A stretch of 64,000 nt of DNA from Catenibacterium sp. co_0103 (GTDB lineage: Bacteria > Bacillota_I > Bacilli_A > Erysipelotrichales > Coprobacillaceae): contig NZ_RCYB01000003.1 of NCBI RefSeq assembly GCF_004168205.1, forward strand, positions 3,197 to 67,196. Reading direction: 5' to 3'. The translations under genes and the position numbers were made by a program. Shown in pieces: positions 30,401 to 39,159 of this stretch (position 1 is the first letter of the stretch; every line of letters begins with the position of its first letter). Below the pieces are notes generated by a model, which made no database searches, was not told the DNA's origin, and saw only the letters and a list, made by a program, of their open reading frames with translations.

Positions 30401-33400
30401 GTCGATACCATCGCGTGCGGAGGTGGAGATACCGGGGACGGTCACGACCACCATCTGGTTGATGTCCTCGATGTCCTCATGGGTCACGAGCACATTGCCG
30501 TTTCGCTCAAGGTTCTCGAACACCACGAGCTGGGTGCCGTCCTCAAGGTCGCGGGAGTCGAAGGCGAAGGTCACGTTGACCGTGCCGTGTGCGGCCTCGG
30601 GGGTGAAGGTGGTCTCTGCGGTGACGGCTTCGCCGCCCACCTCAAGGGGCGTCGCTACGGGCTTGCCGTCCTTCTCGCCCTTCACCTGCATGGAACCCTT
30701 GAGGGTGTATTCCTTGCCGGGGACGAGGTTGTGGTACTCGACGGTATCCACGATGACCGTCTCGCTGTCGGTGACCACGTTCTTGTCGTTGTCGATGCCA
30801 TCCAGCGCGGTGGTGGCAATCTTGGGGTTCTTGATGGTGACCGTCTGGCCCAAATCCTCGATGTCGAAGTGCTTGGCGAGGAAAGTGGAGACGTCTTCGG
30901 CATTCTCCATCAATTTGAGCAGCGCGTCGGCATCAGGCTCGGTGAGGTCACTTGGCTCCAAGGGAATGCCGAAGAGCACTTCGGCAGCCACGAGCTGGGT
31001 GCCGTCCTTGAGCGCCAGCGAGTCGAAGGTGAAGGTCACATCGGCATCGCCGTCTGCGGTCTCGGGCGTGAAGGTGGTGTAGGACACCACGGGAGCGCCA
31101 TCGACCATAAGGGGTTCACCGGTGACCTCGCCATCCTCGGCGGTCTTCTTCACGAGGAGGGCACCGACGAGGGCGTAGCTGCGCCCGGGGATGAGATTCT
31201 TGTAATGGACGGTATCGACCACCGTTGCCGCATCGTCGGTGGAGACGAGCTTATCGCCGTCCGCGCCATCCACTGCGGTGGTGCCGATTTCAGGGGCGAT
31301 GACCGTGACCTGCTGGTTCACGTCGTCCTTGTCGGTGTGCTTGGCGATGAGGGAACCGCCCTCGTCGTACAGCTTCTCGTAGACCGTGATGGTCTCACCG
31401 GCATGTTGATAAGTCTCGGGAACATTGATGGAAACGACCTCGAAACCGCTAGGCTCCTGAGCCGTGAAGGTGTGCTCCGTCACGTCCCCGGACAGCAGGT
31501 CGCCGGTCTTGGCATCGTGCAGCTCCGCGACCAGCTTGTAGTTGCGACCGGGGAAGAGGTTGGCGTAGGCCACCTTGTCCTCAATCGTGAGGAAGTTACC
31601 CATGCCGATGTTCGAGTCACCATCCATCGGGTCGTAGGCCTTGGTGGTGATTGAGGCCTTCACGTCGGTGAGGGTGCCGAAGTCGTACACCTTGCCGTCG
31701 CGGCTCACGATGACCGATGTCTCGATGAGCTGATAGCCCTCGTTGGCGGAGCAGCGAAGCTCCTCGATGAGGTAGGTGTCGTAGGGCAGTGCGCCCTTGG
31801 AGTCATCCGGCGTGGTGCCGCCGAACCAGACACCTGCGGTGGCATCCAGCTTGGAGCTGTCGATGACACCCTCGGCAGCCAGCGCCCAGTCGTTGGCGTT
31901 GGTCTCATGGGTGTGCTTGTTCCAAGAGGAGGCGGAGGAGAAGTAGCCATTTTCATCCGTCACGACCACATGGCTCTCGCCGGTGGTCTTGGAGGTGAGC
32001 TTGAAGGCCACTCCGGCGAGGCGGTCTTGGCCGTCATCGCCCTTCTTGGTGAACTCAAGGTCGCTGCGCATGACCTGATTCTCGAACGCGCCGTCGAAGG
32101 GGTTCACCAGCACGCCGTCCTTGGCGATGCGGAACTCATGCGGCTCGCCGTCGGTGAGCAGGTAACCCTCACCGGCCTTGACCTCCTGAATGGAGTAGAG
32201 ACCGAAGGGCAGCAGATGAGCACTGGTGCTCGCTTCGCCATCCTTGATGGTTAGGGCATGAACGACCTGACCCTTGGTATAGGTCACGCCGGAGACGATG
32301 ACGGGCTTCTCGTTGAGGGTCTTAATCTCGAACTTCGTGCCGTCGAGGGACGCGCCGCCGAGCGGGTCGCCGGTGCCGGTCTCGATGTCATGCTTGGTAA
32401 TTTTCACGCCACCGCGAACAATGTCATCCTTGGCGGTGAAGGAATACATCTTACCGTCCTCAGAGACCGTCACTCGCATCTCGTTGGAGGTGTTGAGGTA
32501 ATCGTCGTTGGTGGCCGTCTCGCGGATGATGTACTTGCCGTAAGGCAGGCAGTCCGCAGAGGTCTTCGCCACGCCGTTCTTGTCAGTGACGATGGTCTTC
32601 ACCGTCTGACCGGGGTTGTGGCTCTTGCCATCGACCGTGACCGCGTTGGGGTTGTCGTTGATGATGGAGAAGGTGATGCCGCTGAAATCGGCACCGCCCT
32701 GCGGGGTCTGTCCAGTCTCGGAGTCGAGCTTCTGGACGGACACGCCGCCGCGAATCACCGTCTCTGGGATTTCAGGCATATTAAAGGTCGTGACACCTTC
32801 GAGATAGTTGTCCTGAATCTTCTGGAAGTCAACCTTCGAGTTCAACTTGTAACCGGTAGGAGCCTTTGATTCATACACGGCGAGAGAACCGCGAGGAAGG
32901 ATTGGAACACCATCCTGATAGTAGAGTTCATCACCGGATACAAGTGAATCATTATCAAGGAACGCGCGGCCATTTTCATCTGTACGAACAACCCAAGTGC
33001 GCGTCGGCTTCACATCGGCCTTCTTGAGGGCATCGTAGTTGTCGTAATCCACGGTGTCGAAATACTCGATGGTGAACTCGGCACCTTCAAGGGAGGCGGA
33101 ACCTTGCGGGAGGTTGTTGGCGTTGTATTCCTTATCACCATCAAACTTACCAAGGGCTATCATCACAGGGTCAAAAGATGCCTTGTCCTGTACCTGCACC
33201 GTGGTGGTCTGACCGCCGTGAACCGTGACCTGCTGGTCAGGCGCGGCCAGATAGCCCTTGGGCGGCTTGGTCTCGCGCACCGTGTAGGTGCCCTCGGGAA
33301 GCTCAAGGGTGTTGGTGTCGCCATGGGCGTTCGTGCGCAGCACGCCCATGGTCTGCCCAGTCGCATTGAGGACGGTGAACTCCGCGCCCTCAAGGGAGTA

Positions 33401-35218
33401 GCAGTCGTTACCGTCGGTGATTCCCGGGTTGGCGCTGGTCTTATGCAGGTTGATGTGACCGGCGAGGACACGCCACCCGATGCGGAAGAATCCCGCTCCC
33501 GCTTGAGTATGGGATGTGGGAACGGTCACGCCCACAATAGCCTCGTTACCGGATACGGAGAAGACGCGGACGTGCTGGCCGTACTGGTCTTCGGACGCGG
33601 CTGGCTCGTTGTAGTTCGGGTCATAGCCGAAGCTAGGGTTCACGCCGACATGGCCGCAGGTGAGCGCCAGCTTAGCGGGCGTGTTGATTTTCACCGTTCC
33701 GTTGTCTTGGGCGTAAATCTCAGCGGTGCGCTCGATGGAGTAGTTGCCCGCTTGGAGGCGGGAGACATCGACGCCCTGCCAACCCATGGCCTGATTGATT
33801 GTCTTGTTCTCGTACCTACCGCCGCCGGGGTTCTCGACTGCCGGAAGCGTGTATCCTGGAACGTTGCGCCCGGTGTAGGCGTTCTTTCCACGGGTGATGA
33901 ATGTCTGACCGGCCCAAGGGGCGCTCTTGAACTCCCACGTGCCGATGTTGTTCACTGACATGCGGGGTTCGGGCATGCGGAAGAAGCTGGCGACCCCCTT
34001 GCCGAAGTTGTCTGACATCTTCACGTTCATGGCGTGGATGCCCGCCGGGGCCATGGCGAACTCAAGCGAACCGGTATCCGCATCGTACTGCCACATTCCC
34101 ATGTCGGGCGTGTACTCGATGCCGTTGACCGTAACGCTGTCGATGGTGCGTCCGGTCAGGGATTCAAGCGCTACATCGTCGGTCGCTAGGGTGACCTTGG
34201 TGGACGCGGCTGTCACGGGAAGGGATACCTTGCCCTTACCGGCCACGTCGCCGCGCACGTCGTTGACGGTGCTGTTGAAATCGAAAGCCGCTTCGGCGGA
34301 CTCATTCTCGACGGTATAGACGAGCTGGATTCGAGAGGAGGCCACCATCGGCTCTCCCTTGTCGTTCAGCTCGGTATAGGATTTGGGCACATATACGAGG
34401 CCGGTGGCCTCGTCCACGATGAAACCCTCGCGCATCTTCGCGTCGGCGTTGTTCTCGGAAGCGCCCCAGTCGGTGAGTTTTGCGCCCGAGATGTCGGCAC
34501 CGGCCCAACCGACGTAGTAGTCGGCATCCGGGTCAACCTCGAAGAGCACGGCGTGGGAGACAGGTTGGGAGAGAAGTGCATCCCAATGCTCGGAGAAGCC
34601 GTCACCGTCCTCATCAGCCCAGAGCTTGTCGAGAGTCGCGTCGGGGAGTTTGCCGCCATCGACCACGGAGGTGGTGACGGTGAGCACGTCCGCGCGGGTC
34701 AGCTCATCGCCCTCGCCGACGTACTGGGCATCTGCATGTTCGCGGATGAAGCCCTCGACACTGGCGAATGCCTTGCCCTCATCGACATCGACGGCCTTAA
34801 AGGGCGCTGAGCCGGGAGTCCCATTCGCGTAGAAGGTGGATGTGACGATGGTGTCGCCCTCAACTGTGAAGGTGGCCTTACCGTCCTTGACATCGACGGC
34901 GTTGCCGTCCTCCTCATCCTTGAACACGGTGATGCCGTCGGAGAAGTAGCCCTCATCCGGGGTGACGTTCACCGTGACATCGGTGCCGACCTCGACGGCC
35001 AGCGTCATGTCCTCGGTGCCGTCGAAGGAGAGCTTGCCGTGCTGGGTCTCGGAGAGCGAGACGGTCGCAAGCTCCGGCTCGGCTGCGTATGCCGCGACGG
35101 GCGCGAACGCGTTGAGCATGGAGCTGGCGATGAGCACGGCTGACATGACTTTGGCGGTGATGCGCTTGCCTTCGAGCTTGCGCTTCACGCGTTTAATCTT
35201 GCAGAAGATTCGTTCCAT
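27452..35218 (-). CDS. Giant VaFE/Cna_B-repeat surface protein
   Basis: 2588 residues starting MERIFCKIKRVKRKLE. A signal peptide (about 1-46, cut after APVAAYA) is followed by an N-terminal adhesin-like region (about 47-620), four or five SpaA/Cna_B domains (about 620-1150, e.g. SLEGAEFTVLNATGQT) and nine VaFE (T-Q ester-bond) repeats of ~125-150 residues (about 1185-2510), each starting like TTAVDGADGDKNVITDD and containing VDTVEYKNLIPGKEYTLKG. The C-terminus is GGFFGKTGGND, TM, KNRR, then an acidic tail: a sorting signal without the usual LPxTG. Repeats are very similar at DNA level (28.8-30.7 kb). Probably mediates cell contact during mating or host adhesion. Confidence 0.9.
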   Translation of the reverse strand: MERIFCKIKRVKRKLEGKRITAKVMSAVLIASSMLNAFAPVAAYAAEPELATVSLSETQHGKLSFDGTEDMTLAVEVGTDVTVNVTPDEGYFSDGITVFKDEEDGNAVDVKDGKATFTVEGDTIVTSTFYANGTPGSAPFKAVDVDEGKAFASVEGFIREHADAQYVGEGDELTRADVLTVTTSVVDGGKLPDATLDKLWADEDGDGFSEHWDALLSQPVSHAVLFEVDPDADYYVGWAGADISGAKLTDWGASENNADAKMREGFIVDEATGLVYVPKSYTELNDKGEPMVASSRIQLVYTVENESAEAAFDFNSTVNDVRGDVAGKGKVSLPVTAASTKVTLATDDVALESLTGRTIDSVTVNGIEYTPDMGMWQYDADTGSLEFAMAPAGIHAMNVKMSDNFGKGVASFFRMPEPRMSVNNIGTWEFKSAPWAGQTFITRGKNAYTGRNVPGYTLPAVENPGGGRYENKTINQAMGWQGVDVSRLQAGNYSIERTAEIYAQDNGTVKINTPAKLALTCGHVGVNPSFGYDPNYNEPAASEDQYGQHVRVFSVSGNEAIVGVTVPTSHTQAGAGFFRIGWRVLAGHINLHKTSANPGITDGNDCYSLEGAEFTVLNATGQTMGVLRTNAHGDTNTLELPEGTYTVRETKPPKGYLAAPDQQVTVHGGQTTTVQVQDKASFDPVMIALGKFDGDKEYNANNLPQGSASLEGAEFTIEYFDTVDYDNYDALKKADVKPTRTWVVRTDENGRAFLDNDSLVSGDELYYQDGVPILPRGSLAVYESKAPTGYKLNSKVDFQKIQDNYLEGVTTFNMPEIPETVIRGGVSVQKLDSETGQTPQGGADFSGITFSIINDNPNAVTVDGKSHNPGQTVKTIVTDKNGVAKTSADCLPYGKYIIRETATNDDYLNTSNEMRVTVSEDGKMYSFTAKDDIVRGGVKITKHDIETGTGDPLGGASLDGTKFEIKTLNEKPVIVSGVTYTKGQVVHALTIKDGEASTSAHLLPFGLYSIQEVKAGEGYLLTDGEPHEFRIAKDGVLVNPFDGAFENQVMRSDLEFTKKGDDGQDRLAGVAFKLTSKTTGESHVVVTDENGYFSSASSWNKHTHETNANDWALAAEGVIDSSKLDATAGVWFGGTTPDDSKGALPYDTYLIEELRCSANEGYQLIETSVIVSRDGKVYDFGTLTDVKASITTKAYDPMDGDSNIGMGNFLTIEDKVAYANLFPGRNYKLVAELHDAKTGDLLSGDVTEHTFTAQEPSGFEVVSINVPETYQHAGETITVYEKLYDEGGSLIAKHTDKDDVNQQVTVIAPEIGTTAVDGADGDKLVSTDDAATVVDTVHYKNLIPGRSYALVGALLVKKTAEDGEVTGEPLMVDGAPVVSYTTFTPETADGDADVTFTFDSLALKDGTQLVAAEVLFGIPLEPSDLTEPDADALLKLMENAEDVSTFLAKHFDIEDLGQTVTIKNPKIATTALDGIDNDKNVVTDSETVIVDTVEYHNLVPGKEYTLKGSMQVKGEKDGKPVATPLEVGGEAVTAETTFTPEAAHGTVNVTFAFDSRDLEDGTQLVVFENLERNGNVLVTHEDIEDINQMVVVTVPGISTSARDGIDGDKDVVVDDATTVIDTVEYKNLVPGKEYTLNGKLYSKSTGKPLMVGDKPVTGQTTFTPEKADGKVEVTFTFDSRTIADKTDIVVFESLVRSGTELASHADIDDKNQTVTVTHPEIGTTAVDGADGDKNVITDDTTEVIDTVEYTGLIPGKEYTLKGTLHVKVTDEEGNVTEKALEVDGKPVTAETTFTPEKADGKVDVVFHFNSLTIPHDTEIVAFESLEKNGVEIAAHADIKDKAQTVTVKHPFITTSALDGIDGDKNIVTDDETVIVDTVKYSGLIPGKEYTLKGAMQVKKSDEDGNLTAEPLEVDGEPVTAETTFTPETASGEVEVTFTFDSRTIADKTDIVVFESLERTGVEIASHADIEDGKQTTTVTRPQIGTTALDGHDGDKNVVTDGKTTVIDTVEYKNVIPGKTYTLKGSLHVKVTDEEGNVTEKALEVDGKPVTAETTFTPEKSDGKVEVTFTFDSAGIPQDTEMVAFESLEKNGVELVAHADIEDGKQTTTAHVTGISTTATDGLDGDKNVIADAETTITDEVAYENALTGIGYTMTGILMDAETGLPILTGEGSEKYTEADVAAFMQQLLDVLGLSAQDEDEGIADIVVSDETAEDGSVKKSQTVRVHADGTFEVIDTTYETDEDGLTSATVDTTGKVGYDALTDEQKEAVSDVAVLKDSGIVLNYSATGELPVSIDMDALGKFIADNEDLISHLVYQTAEFTPEKYDGTVTMDFHFNANDVIDRLGGETKDIVVFEVMSKNAVADEEGSAPVIVASECDLDSEEQTVNLVPTVIGTTATDKSDGDHTLMAGKDAVITDRVTYEGLIPGKEYTLKATLMDKKTGEMLSINDQHVTAELKFTPNSQNGTIDIDLGKFDASSLDGHDLVVFEELYKQTEQGNEATEVLVAEHKDIDDEGQTVTVTTTPPGGFFGKTGGNDFFIVVSIAALAVLACGCAYYGIKNRRAAKAEDAAADEGDDTDNGDVSGDSEA

Positions 35219-35265
35219 GAAAGACTCCTTTCTTGATTGCTTGGTGGTTTGCCTGATTGCTATCT

Positions 35266-35898
35266 CTAACCGAAGTTGTAGCCGCCGATACCGCCCTCGG
35301 CATCCACGTCGGCCTCCTCGGTGTCATCTTCGTCCTCGACCTCGATGAACTCGGGGTCTTGGCATAGCTCCGCATCTCGGATGCGGCGGATGGCCGATGC
35401 GGTGTAGCCCATGCTCTCGGCCACTTCCTCCTCGTCCCATGTCGGATGGGCGTTCGCGAGGTAATCGTAGACCGCCACGGCGCGGCGGTTGATGGACTTG
35501 GTGGTCTCATCGGAGTAGCAAAGCTGCTCCTGCGCGAAGAAGCGCTCTCCGTTGATGAGGTCTTCGCCCTCGCGCCAAAGTAGCTTCTCGCCGTCCTTCT
35601 TGAGCCACACGATTTCGTCCAGCTCGTCAGGGGAGACGAGCAGCATGGCGCACCCGACCTTGCGCACGGAGGCGGGAACCTCGACCCCCTCCAAGGTCAC
35701 CTTGCCTTGGGAGGATGCCGGGTTCCCGTCATACCAGTGCTGCACGAGGATGATGCCGTTCTCCTCAAGGGAGCCGAGATAGAGGTTCCAGTCGGTGAGG
35801 ACGTTCAGCCCCTTGCCGCGATACGGCTCCGGGCACGTCTGCGTGGACGAATCGAACTCCTCGTAGCGGTGGCTCTTGAAAAGCACCTCGACCTTCAT
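35266..35898 (-). CDS. Hypothetical protein with possible wHTH
   Basis: 210 residues starting MKVEVLFKSHRYEEFD. The N-terminal half (LTDWNLYLGSLEENGIILVQ, HWYDGN) is alpha/beta. The C-terminal part (RRAVAVYDYLANAHPTWDEE, VAESMGYTASAIRRI) looks like a winged helix, followed by an acidic tail ending GGYNFG. It lacks the shared tag. It is expressed just upstream of the giant surface protein (48-bp gap), so it might control that operon; this is inference. Confidence 0.6.
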   Translation of the reverse strand: MKVEVLFKSHRYEEFDSSTQTCPEPYRGKGLNVLTDWNLYLGSLEENGIILVQHWYDGNPASSQGKVTLEGVEVPASVRKVGCAMLLVSPDELDEIVWLKKDGEKLLWREGEDLINGERFFAQEQLCYSDETTKSINRRAVAVYDYLANAHPTWDEEEVAESMGYTASAIRRIRDAELCQDPEFIEVEDEDDTEEADVDAEGGIGGYNFG

Positions 35899-35924
35899 CT
35901 ACCGTATTCCCCCTTCCTTGGACC

Positions 35925-36410
35925 CTAGCGGGTGTTGGCGTGCTCCTCGGGCGTGTTGTCCCCGGCCAGCTTGGCGGAGGACTCGCGCATCTGCTCGGAC
36001 TCGCCCTTGAGGGTCGCGCCCTGCTCCTTGGCAGCCTCGCGCTCAGCTGCCTTCTCGGCCTTGAAGCCCTCGTTGGCTGCCTTGAGGCCCTTGACCAAAT
36101 CCCAAGGCTTGACCTCGTACTTCTTGTACGGGTTCTGCTCATCACCGGCCTTGCCCGTCCAGACCTGAACAGGTTCATCGGCCTTGAAGCCGATGGTGAC
36201 CTGCTCGCCGGAGAGCATCTGCTGCTTCATGCGCTCGTTGAGGAACACGTCGCAGGAGTAGTGGCCGAGGTCGATGCCGTTGACCTTGGTGCCCTCCGGG
36301 AAATGAACGTAGGCCTTCTCGAAAGTTCGACCGTCCTTGGCGGTGAACTCGTGCGGCGTGAGGAACGCCGCAGGCATCTTGACGTTGGCGTACTTCGCGT
36401 TCTCTGGCAT
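35925..36410 (-). CDS. Hypothetical tagged protein
   Basis: 161 residues starting MPENAKYANVKMPAAF (a GTG three codons earlier is an alternative start, closer to AAAGGA). Residues 1-105 form a beta-rich domain (EFTAKDGRTFEKAYVHFPEG, DVFLNERMKQQMLSGEQVTI) of no recognised family. A helical linker rich in Ala/Glu/Lys leads to ATLKGESEQMRESSAKLA and a 12-residue tail ending NTR, the shared tag. Confidence 0.65.
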   Translation of the reverse strand: MPENAKYANVKMPAAFLTPHEFTAKDGRTFEKAYVHFPEGTKVNGIDLGHYSCDVFLNERMKQQMLSGEQVTIGFKADEPVQVWTGKAGDEQNPYKKYEVKPWDLVKGLKAANEGFKAEKAAEREAAKEQGATLKGESEQMRESSAKLAGDNTPEEHANTR

Positions 36411-36515
36411 GTCTATCACTCATCCTTTCTGTCCATAGAGTGCCTAAGACACCCTATATTGTATATCAATCGGCAGGTGGTGAAGGGAAACCACACCATC
36501 TGGGTAGCGGTTGCC

Positions 36516-36821
36516 CTAACGGCTCCTGCGCTTGTCGTCCTTTTCCTCGACTTCATCCTCGGCATCCACATGCGCGGTCAACGCGGCAGCCGCCGCGCGG
36601 GCGCGGGTCGATTCCCCGTGGATGGAGACCGGGAGCTCTTGCACCGCACTGGACACCACGCGTCCATGCGAGGTCACCTGAACCGCCTCCCGTAGGACGG
36701 CACAGCCATCTTCATACTCGTCGGCATCGTCATGCGAGGGTGCCTGCACGTCGAGGAGCGATTGGGTGACGGAGACGGTCATGTCATCCGCGTCGAGATA
36801 GGTGTCGCGTTCAAGTCCCAT
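36516..36821 (-). CDS. Small tagged protein
   Basis: 101 residues starting MGLERDTYLDADDMTV; AGGAGGGATGCCAG precedes the ATG. Acidic N-terminal 60 residues with no known fold, then VSIHGESTRARAAAAALT and a 19-residue tail ending RRSR, a divergent copy of the shared tag. With such a short body, it is close to a tag with a small passenger. Confidence 0.6.
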   Translation of the reverse strand: MGLERDTYLDADDMTVSVTQSLLDVQAPSHDDADEYEDGCAVLREAVQVTSHGRVVSSAVQELPVSIHGESTRARAAAAALTAHVDAEDEVEEKDDKRRSR

Positions 36822-36833
36822 CTGGCATCCCTC

Positions 36834-38351
36834 CTAGCGCTCATCCTTGCCATCGGGTGCATCGGTGCCGCTGTTATTCTCGGCGAGCTTGGCGGATGCC
36901 TCGCGGGACTCCCTCACGGCCTGCTTGAGGCTCATGCCCTGCGGACGCTTGCGGTAATCGGAGATGGGCCTGTCCCCATGGGAGTCGAGCAGGTCATCGA
37001 CCTTGCGGGAGTCCTCGTAGGTCGCGCCCTTCATTACATCGTAATCATGGCCGTCCACGGTAACCACGGTGCCGCAGCCCTTGAGGTCGATGCCGGAGGT
37101 CTCACGCGTGTCCACGAGGTTGAAGCGGTAGCCCGCCGCCACCGCGATTTTCTCGGGCTGCTGCGAGATGGCGGGGGAGGGCAAGGGAGACTCATTGAGC
37201 CAACTATCATAGACCTCATCGTAGGTGTATCCATAGCGGTTGCACAGCTCCTCGAAGACGCGCTCGCGCACCACGGAATCGCCCGCGCCGATGGAATCGT
37301 AAAAGCCGGTACCCGACGGTATCGCCGCGAGGGCGTCATCGAAGGTAAGGTCGAGGTTGAGTTCGGCCCCAAGCTCATCGTTGGGGAAGGCGGATGTATA
37401 CCACTCGCGCACGTTGTCGATATTCAGAAGACCTTCGGGGACGGGTTTGTCAGATTTCAGGCTCGACATCGTTTCGGCGAGGGAGATTTCCCCCGATACA
37501 TCCATGAGGTTTCCCTTGCCGAAGATACCGGACTCGGCGAGTTCGTCGGTCGAGTGGTAGGTCGCGACATGATGACTGTAATCGCCGTCTGCGGTGATGT
37601 CGTGCGCGGTCAGCTCAAGGTTCTCCAAATCACCGCCCTGCCTCGCTATCTCGTCGAGGAGTTCATCAGGCGTATACGAAAACACCTCGACCGTCGGGTC
37701 CTCGTAATCGGTGAGGTAGCTCACGATGAGGTCGCCGGTCTCGGGGTTGTAGTACGCGGCGTTGTACATCGACAGCTCGCCCTTGATGCGGGCGACCTCG
37801 AATGCGGCATCCGCCTCGTGCTCAACGGCCTTCGCGAAGCCGTCCACGAGGGTGTCGGTGTCCCTGCAATCCCATTCCTCATCGCCGCGCATCTCCTCGC
37901 ATTTGTCGATGAGACTCTTGTATTGGCCCTCCCACTGACCGCGCTCAGCCTCGCGACTGAGCATATCGCGGACACTGGCTGTGAGGATTCCGATGTTATC
38001 GAAAAGATAGTCGATGCCATGGTCCTGCGCCATAGCGCCCTCGACCACATAGAGGCCCTTGATTAGCTCGACGGCCTTAACTGGCATCTCGCTGGTGTCA
38101 GCGACCATCTGGCGGAGCGTTTCGCCATGCGCCCCGACGTTCATGGCTGGTAGGTCCTCCTCTTTGAACTCGCGCTCGTTGGAGAAGACTTCACCGCCGA
38201 AACCGTAGTCGTTTTCCCAGATGGCATAGGCCTCTTCAAGGCTGTCGATGCCGTCACGGTCAACGAGGTCGAGTCCCTGCACGAACTCCTTGAGGCTGTG
38301 CCCGTGTTCAATCATCCATTCGAGCTGATAGCGCTCGTAATCGGTGAGCAT
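36834..38351 (-). CDS. Multi-domain polyvalent-type tagged protein
   Basis: 505 residues starting MLTDYERYQLEWMIEH. It contains two modules common in Firmicutes mobile-element polyvalent proteins: the N-terminal DYERYQLEWMIEHGHSLKEF and, at about 313-385, NIDNVREWYTSAFPNDELGA with GAGDSVVRERVFEELCNRYG. Between lies a domain with YNPETGDLIVSYLTDYEDPT. The C-terminus is MSLKQAVRESREASAKLA plus a 15-residue tail ending KDER (shared tag). Polyvalent proteins are thought to be injected with DNA and act in the recipient; no enzymatic motif is visible. Confidence 0.7.
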   Translation of the reverse strand: MLTDYERYQLEWMIEHGHSLKEFVQGLDLVDRDGIDSLEEAYAIWENDYGFGGEVFSNEREFKEEDLPAMNVGAHGETLRQMVADTSEMPVKAVELIKGLYVVEGAMAQDHGIDYLFDNIGILTASVRDMLSREAERGQWEGQYKSLIDKCEEMRGDEEWDCRDTDTLVDGFAKAVEHEADAAFEVARIKGELSMYNAAYYNPETGDLIVSYLTDYEDPTVEVFSYTPDELLDEIARQGGDLENLELTAHDITADGDYSHHVATYHSTDELAESGIFGKGNLMDVSGEISLAETMSSLKSDKPVPEGLLNIDNVREWYTSAFPNDELGAELNLDLTFDDALAAIPSGTGFYDSIGAGDSVVRERVFEELCNRYGYTYDEVYDSWLNESPLPSPAISQQPEKIAVAAGYRFNLVDTRETSGIDLKGCGTVVTVDGHDYDVMKGATYEDSRKVDDLLDSHGDRPISDYRKRPQGMSLKQAVRESREASAKLAENNSGTDAPDGKDER

Positions 38352-38370
38352 GTTCCATCACATCCTTTCC

Positions 38371-39150
38371 TTATCGGGCATCTAGCCCGATGTCATGTTT
38401 TTCCGTACCATCCGCCATCTCAGCTGACGCGGCCTTCATGGCTTGAGCCTCGCCCCCGAGGGTGATGCGGTCGTTACCGGGCATTCCGCGCGTACTGTGC
38501 AACTGGTGACACTCGATTGCCCTGTCGAAGCTGCCCGGTTCGGTTGCATCGAAACCGTAGAGATGGGTTTCGCCGATTCGGTCGATGGGACACACCTGCT
38601 CATGCCCAAGGTAGTCGATATAGGAGAGTATGCGGTTGCCCTTGCGGCTCACGCGCTCATGGCAGCATTCGGGATGCTCATGGGCGAACGCGGCCACCGT
38701 GTCGGGGGCGAATCCATGCTCCTCTCGGTATGCACGATGACGGTCCAACTGCTCAATCCTCGCAGCCCGCATGGCCTCGCGCACGGCCCTCTCTTCCTCG
38801 ATGGCCTGTCTATGCAGCGCATCGCGCTCGGCGACCTCGGCATCGGTCATCGGTCGGAACGACCCGCAGACCGCATCCTCATCGAGCTTGTAGAAATCCG
38901 TCTCGTTGAAGAACTTGGAGGTGTGGTGCCACGACGATTTGTGGAAGAACCGCTCGAACATATCATCCTTGCGCATACCCTTGAGCACATCGGGGTCGAA
39001 GGACATGTCGAACTCATCACAATAGGATTGGATGGCCGCGACCATGGCTTTTTTCGTCCATTTGCTATTGGGCATCTCGCCGTCCTCGTAAGCCTCGGCG
39101 GCGCGTCGTGACATCGAGTGGCCGATGTACCCCGAGTTCACGTCCATCAT
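38371..39150 (-). CDS. Hypothetical tagged protein
   Basis: 259 residues starting MMDVNSGYIGHSMSRR; GGAGGCACCG precedes the ATG. The N-terminus (YIGHSMSRRAAEAYEDGEMP, then SKWTKKAM) is a motif I associate with Firmicutes mobile-element proteins, without known function. A coiled coil (about 105-150) is followed by a His-rich part (HEHPECCHER). It ends ITLGGEAQAMKAASAEMA plus 13 residues ending LDAR (shared tag). Confidence 0.65.
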   Translation of the reverse strand: MMDVNSGYIGHSMSRRAAEAYEDGEMPNSKWTKKAMVAAIQSYCDEFDMSFDPDVLKGMRKDDMFERFFHKSSWHHTSKFFNETDFYKLDEDAVCGSFRPMTDAEVAERDALHRQAIEEERAVREAMRAARIEQLDRHRAYREEHGFAPDTVAAFAHEHPECCHERVSRKGNRILSYIDYLGHEQVCPIDRIGETHLYGFDATEPGSFDRAIECHQLHSTRGMPGNDRITLGGEAQAMKAASAEMADGTEKHDIGLDAR

Positions 39151-39159
39151 CGGTGCCTC

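Noticed and set aside
26804-31654. A 1616-codon open frame on the plus strand, plus shorter ones (27591-31082)
   Set aside because: Antisense to the VaFE repeats; the open frame follows from the high-GC codon use and the repeat pattern. No domain, no ribosome-binding site, and the minus-strand product is clear.
36732-38066. A 444-codon plus frame opposite the 36834-38351 gene
   Set aside because: Antisense shadow; the minus-strand gene has a proper start, known modules and the tag.
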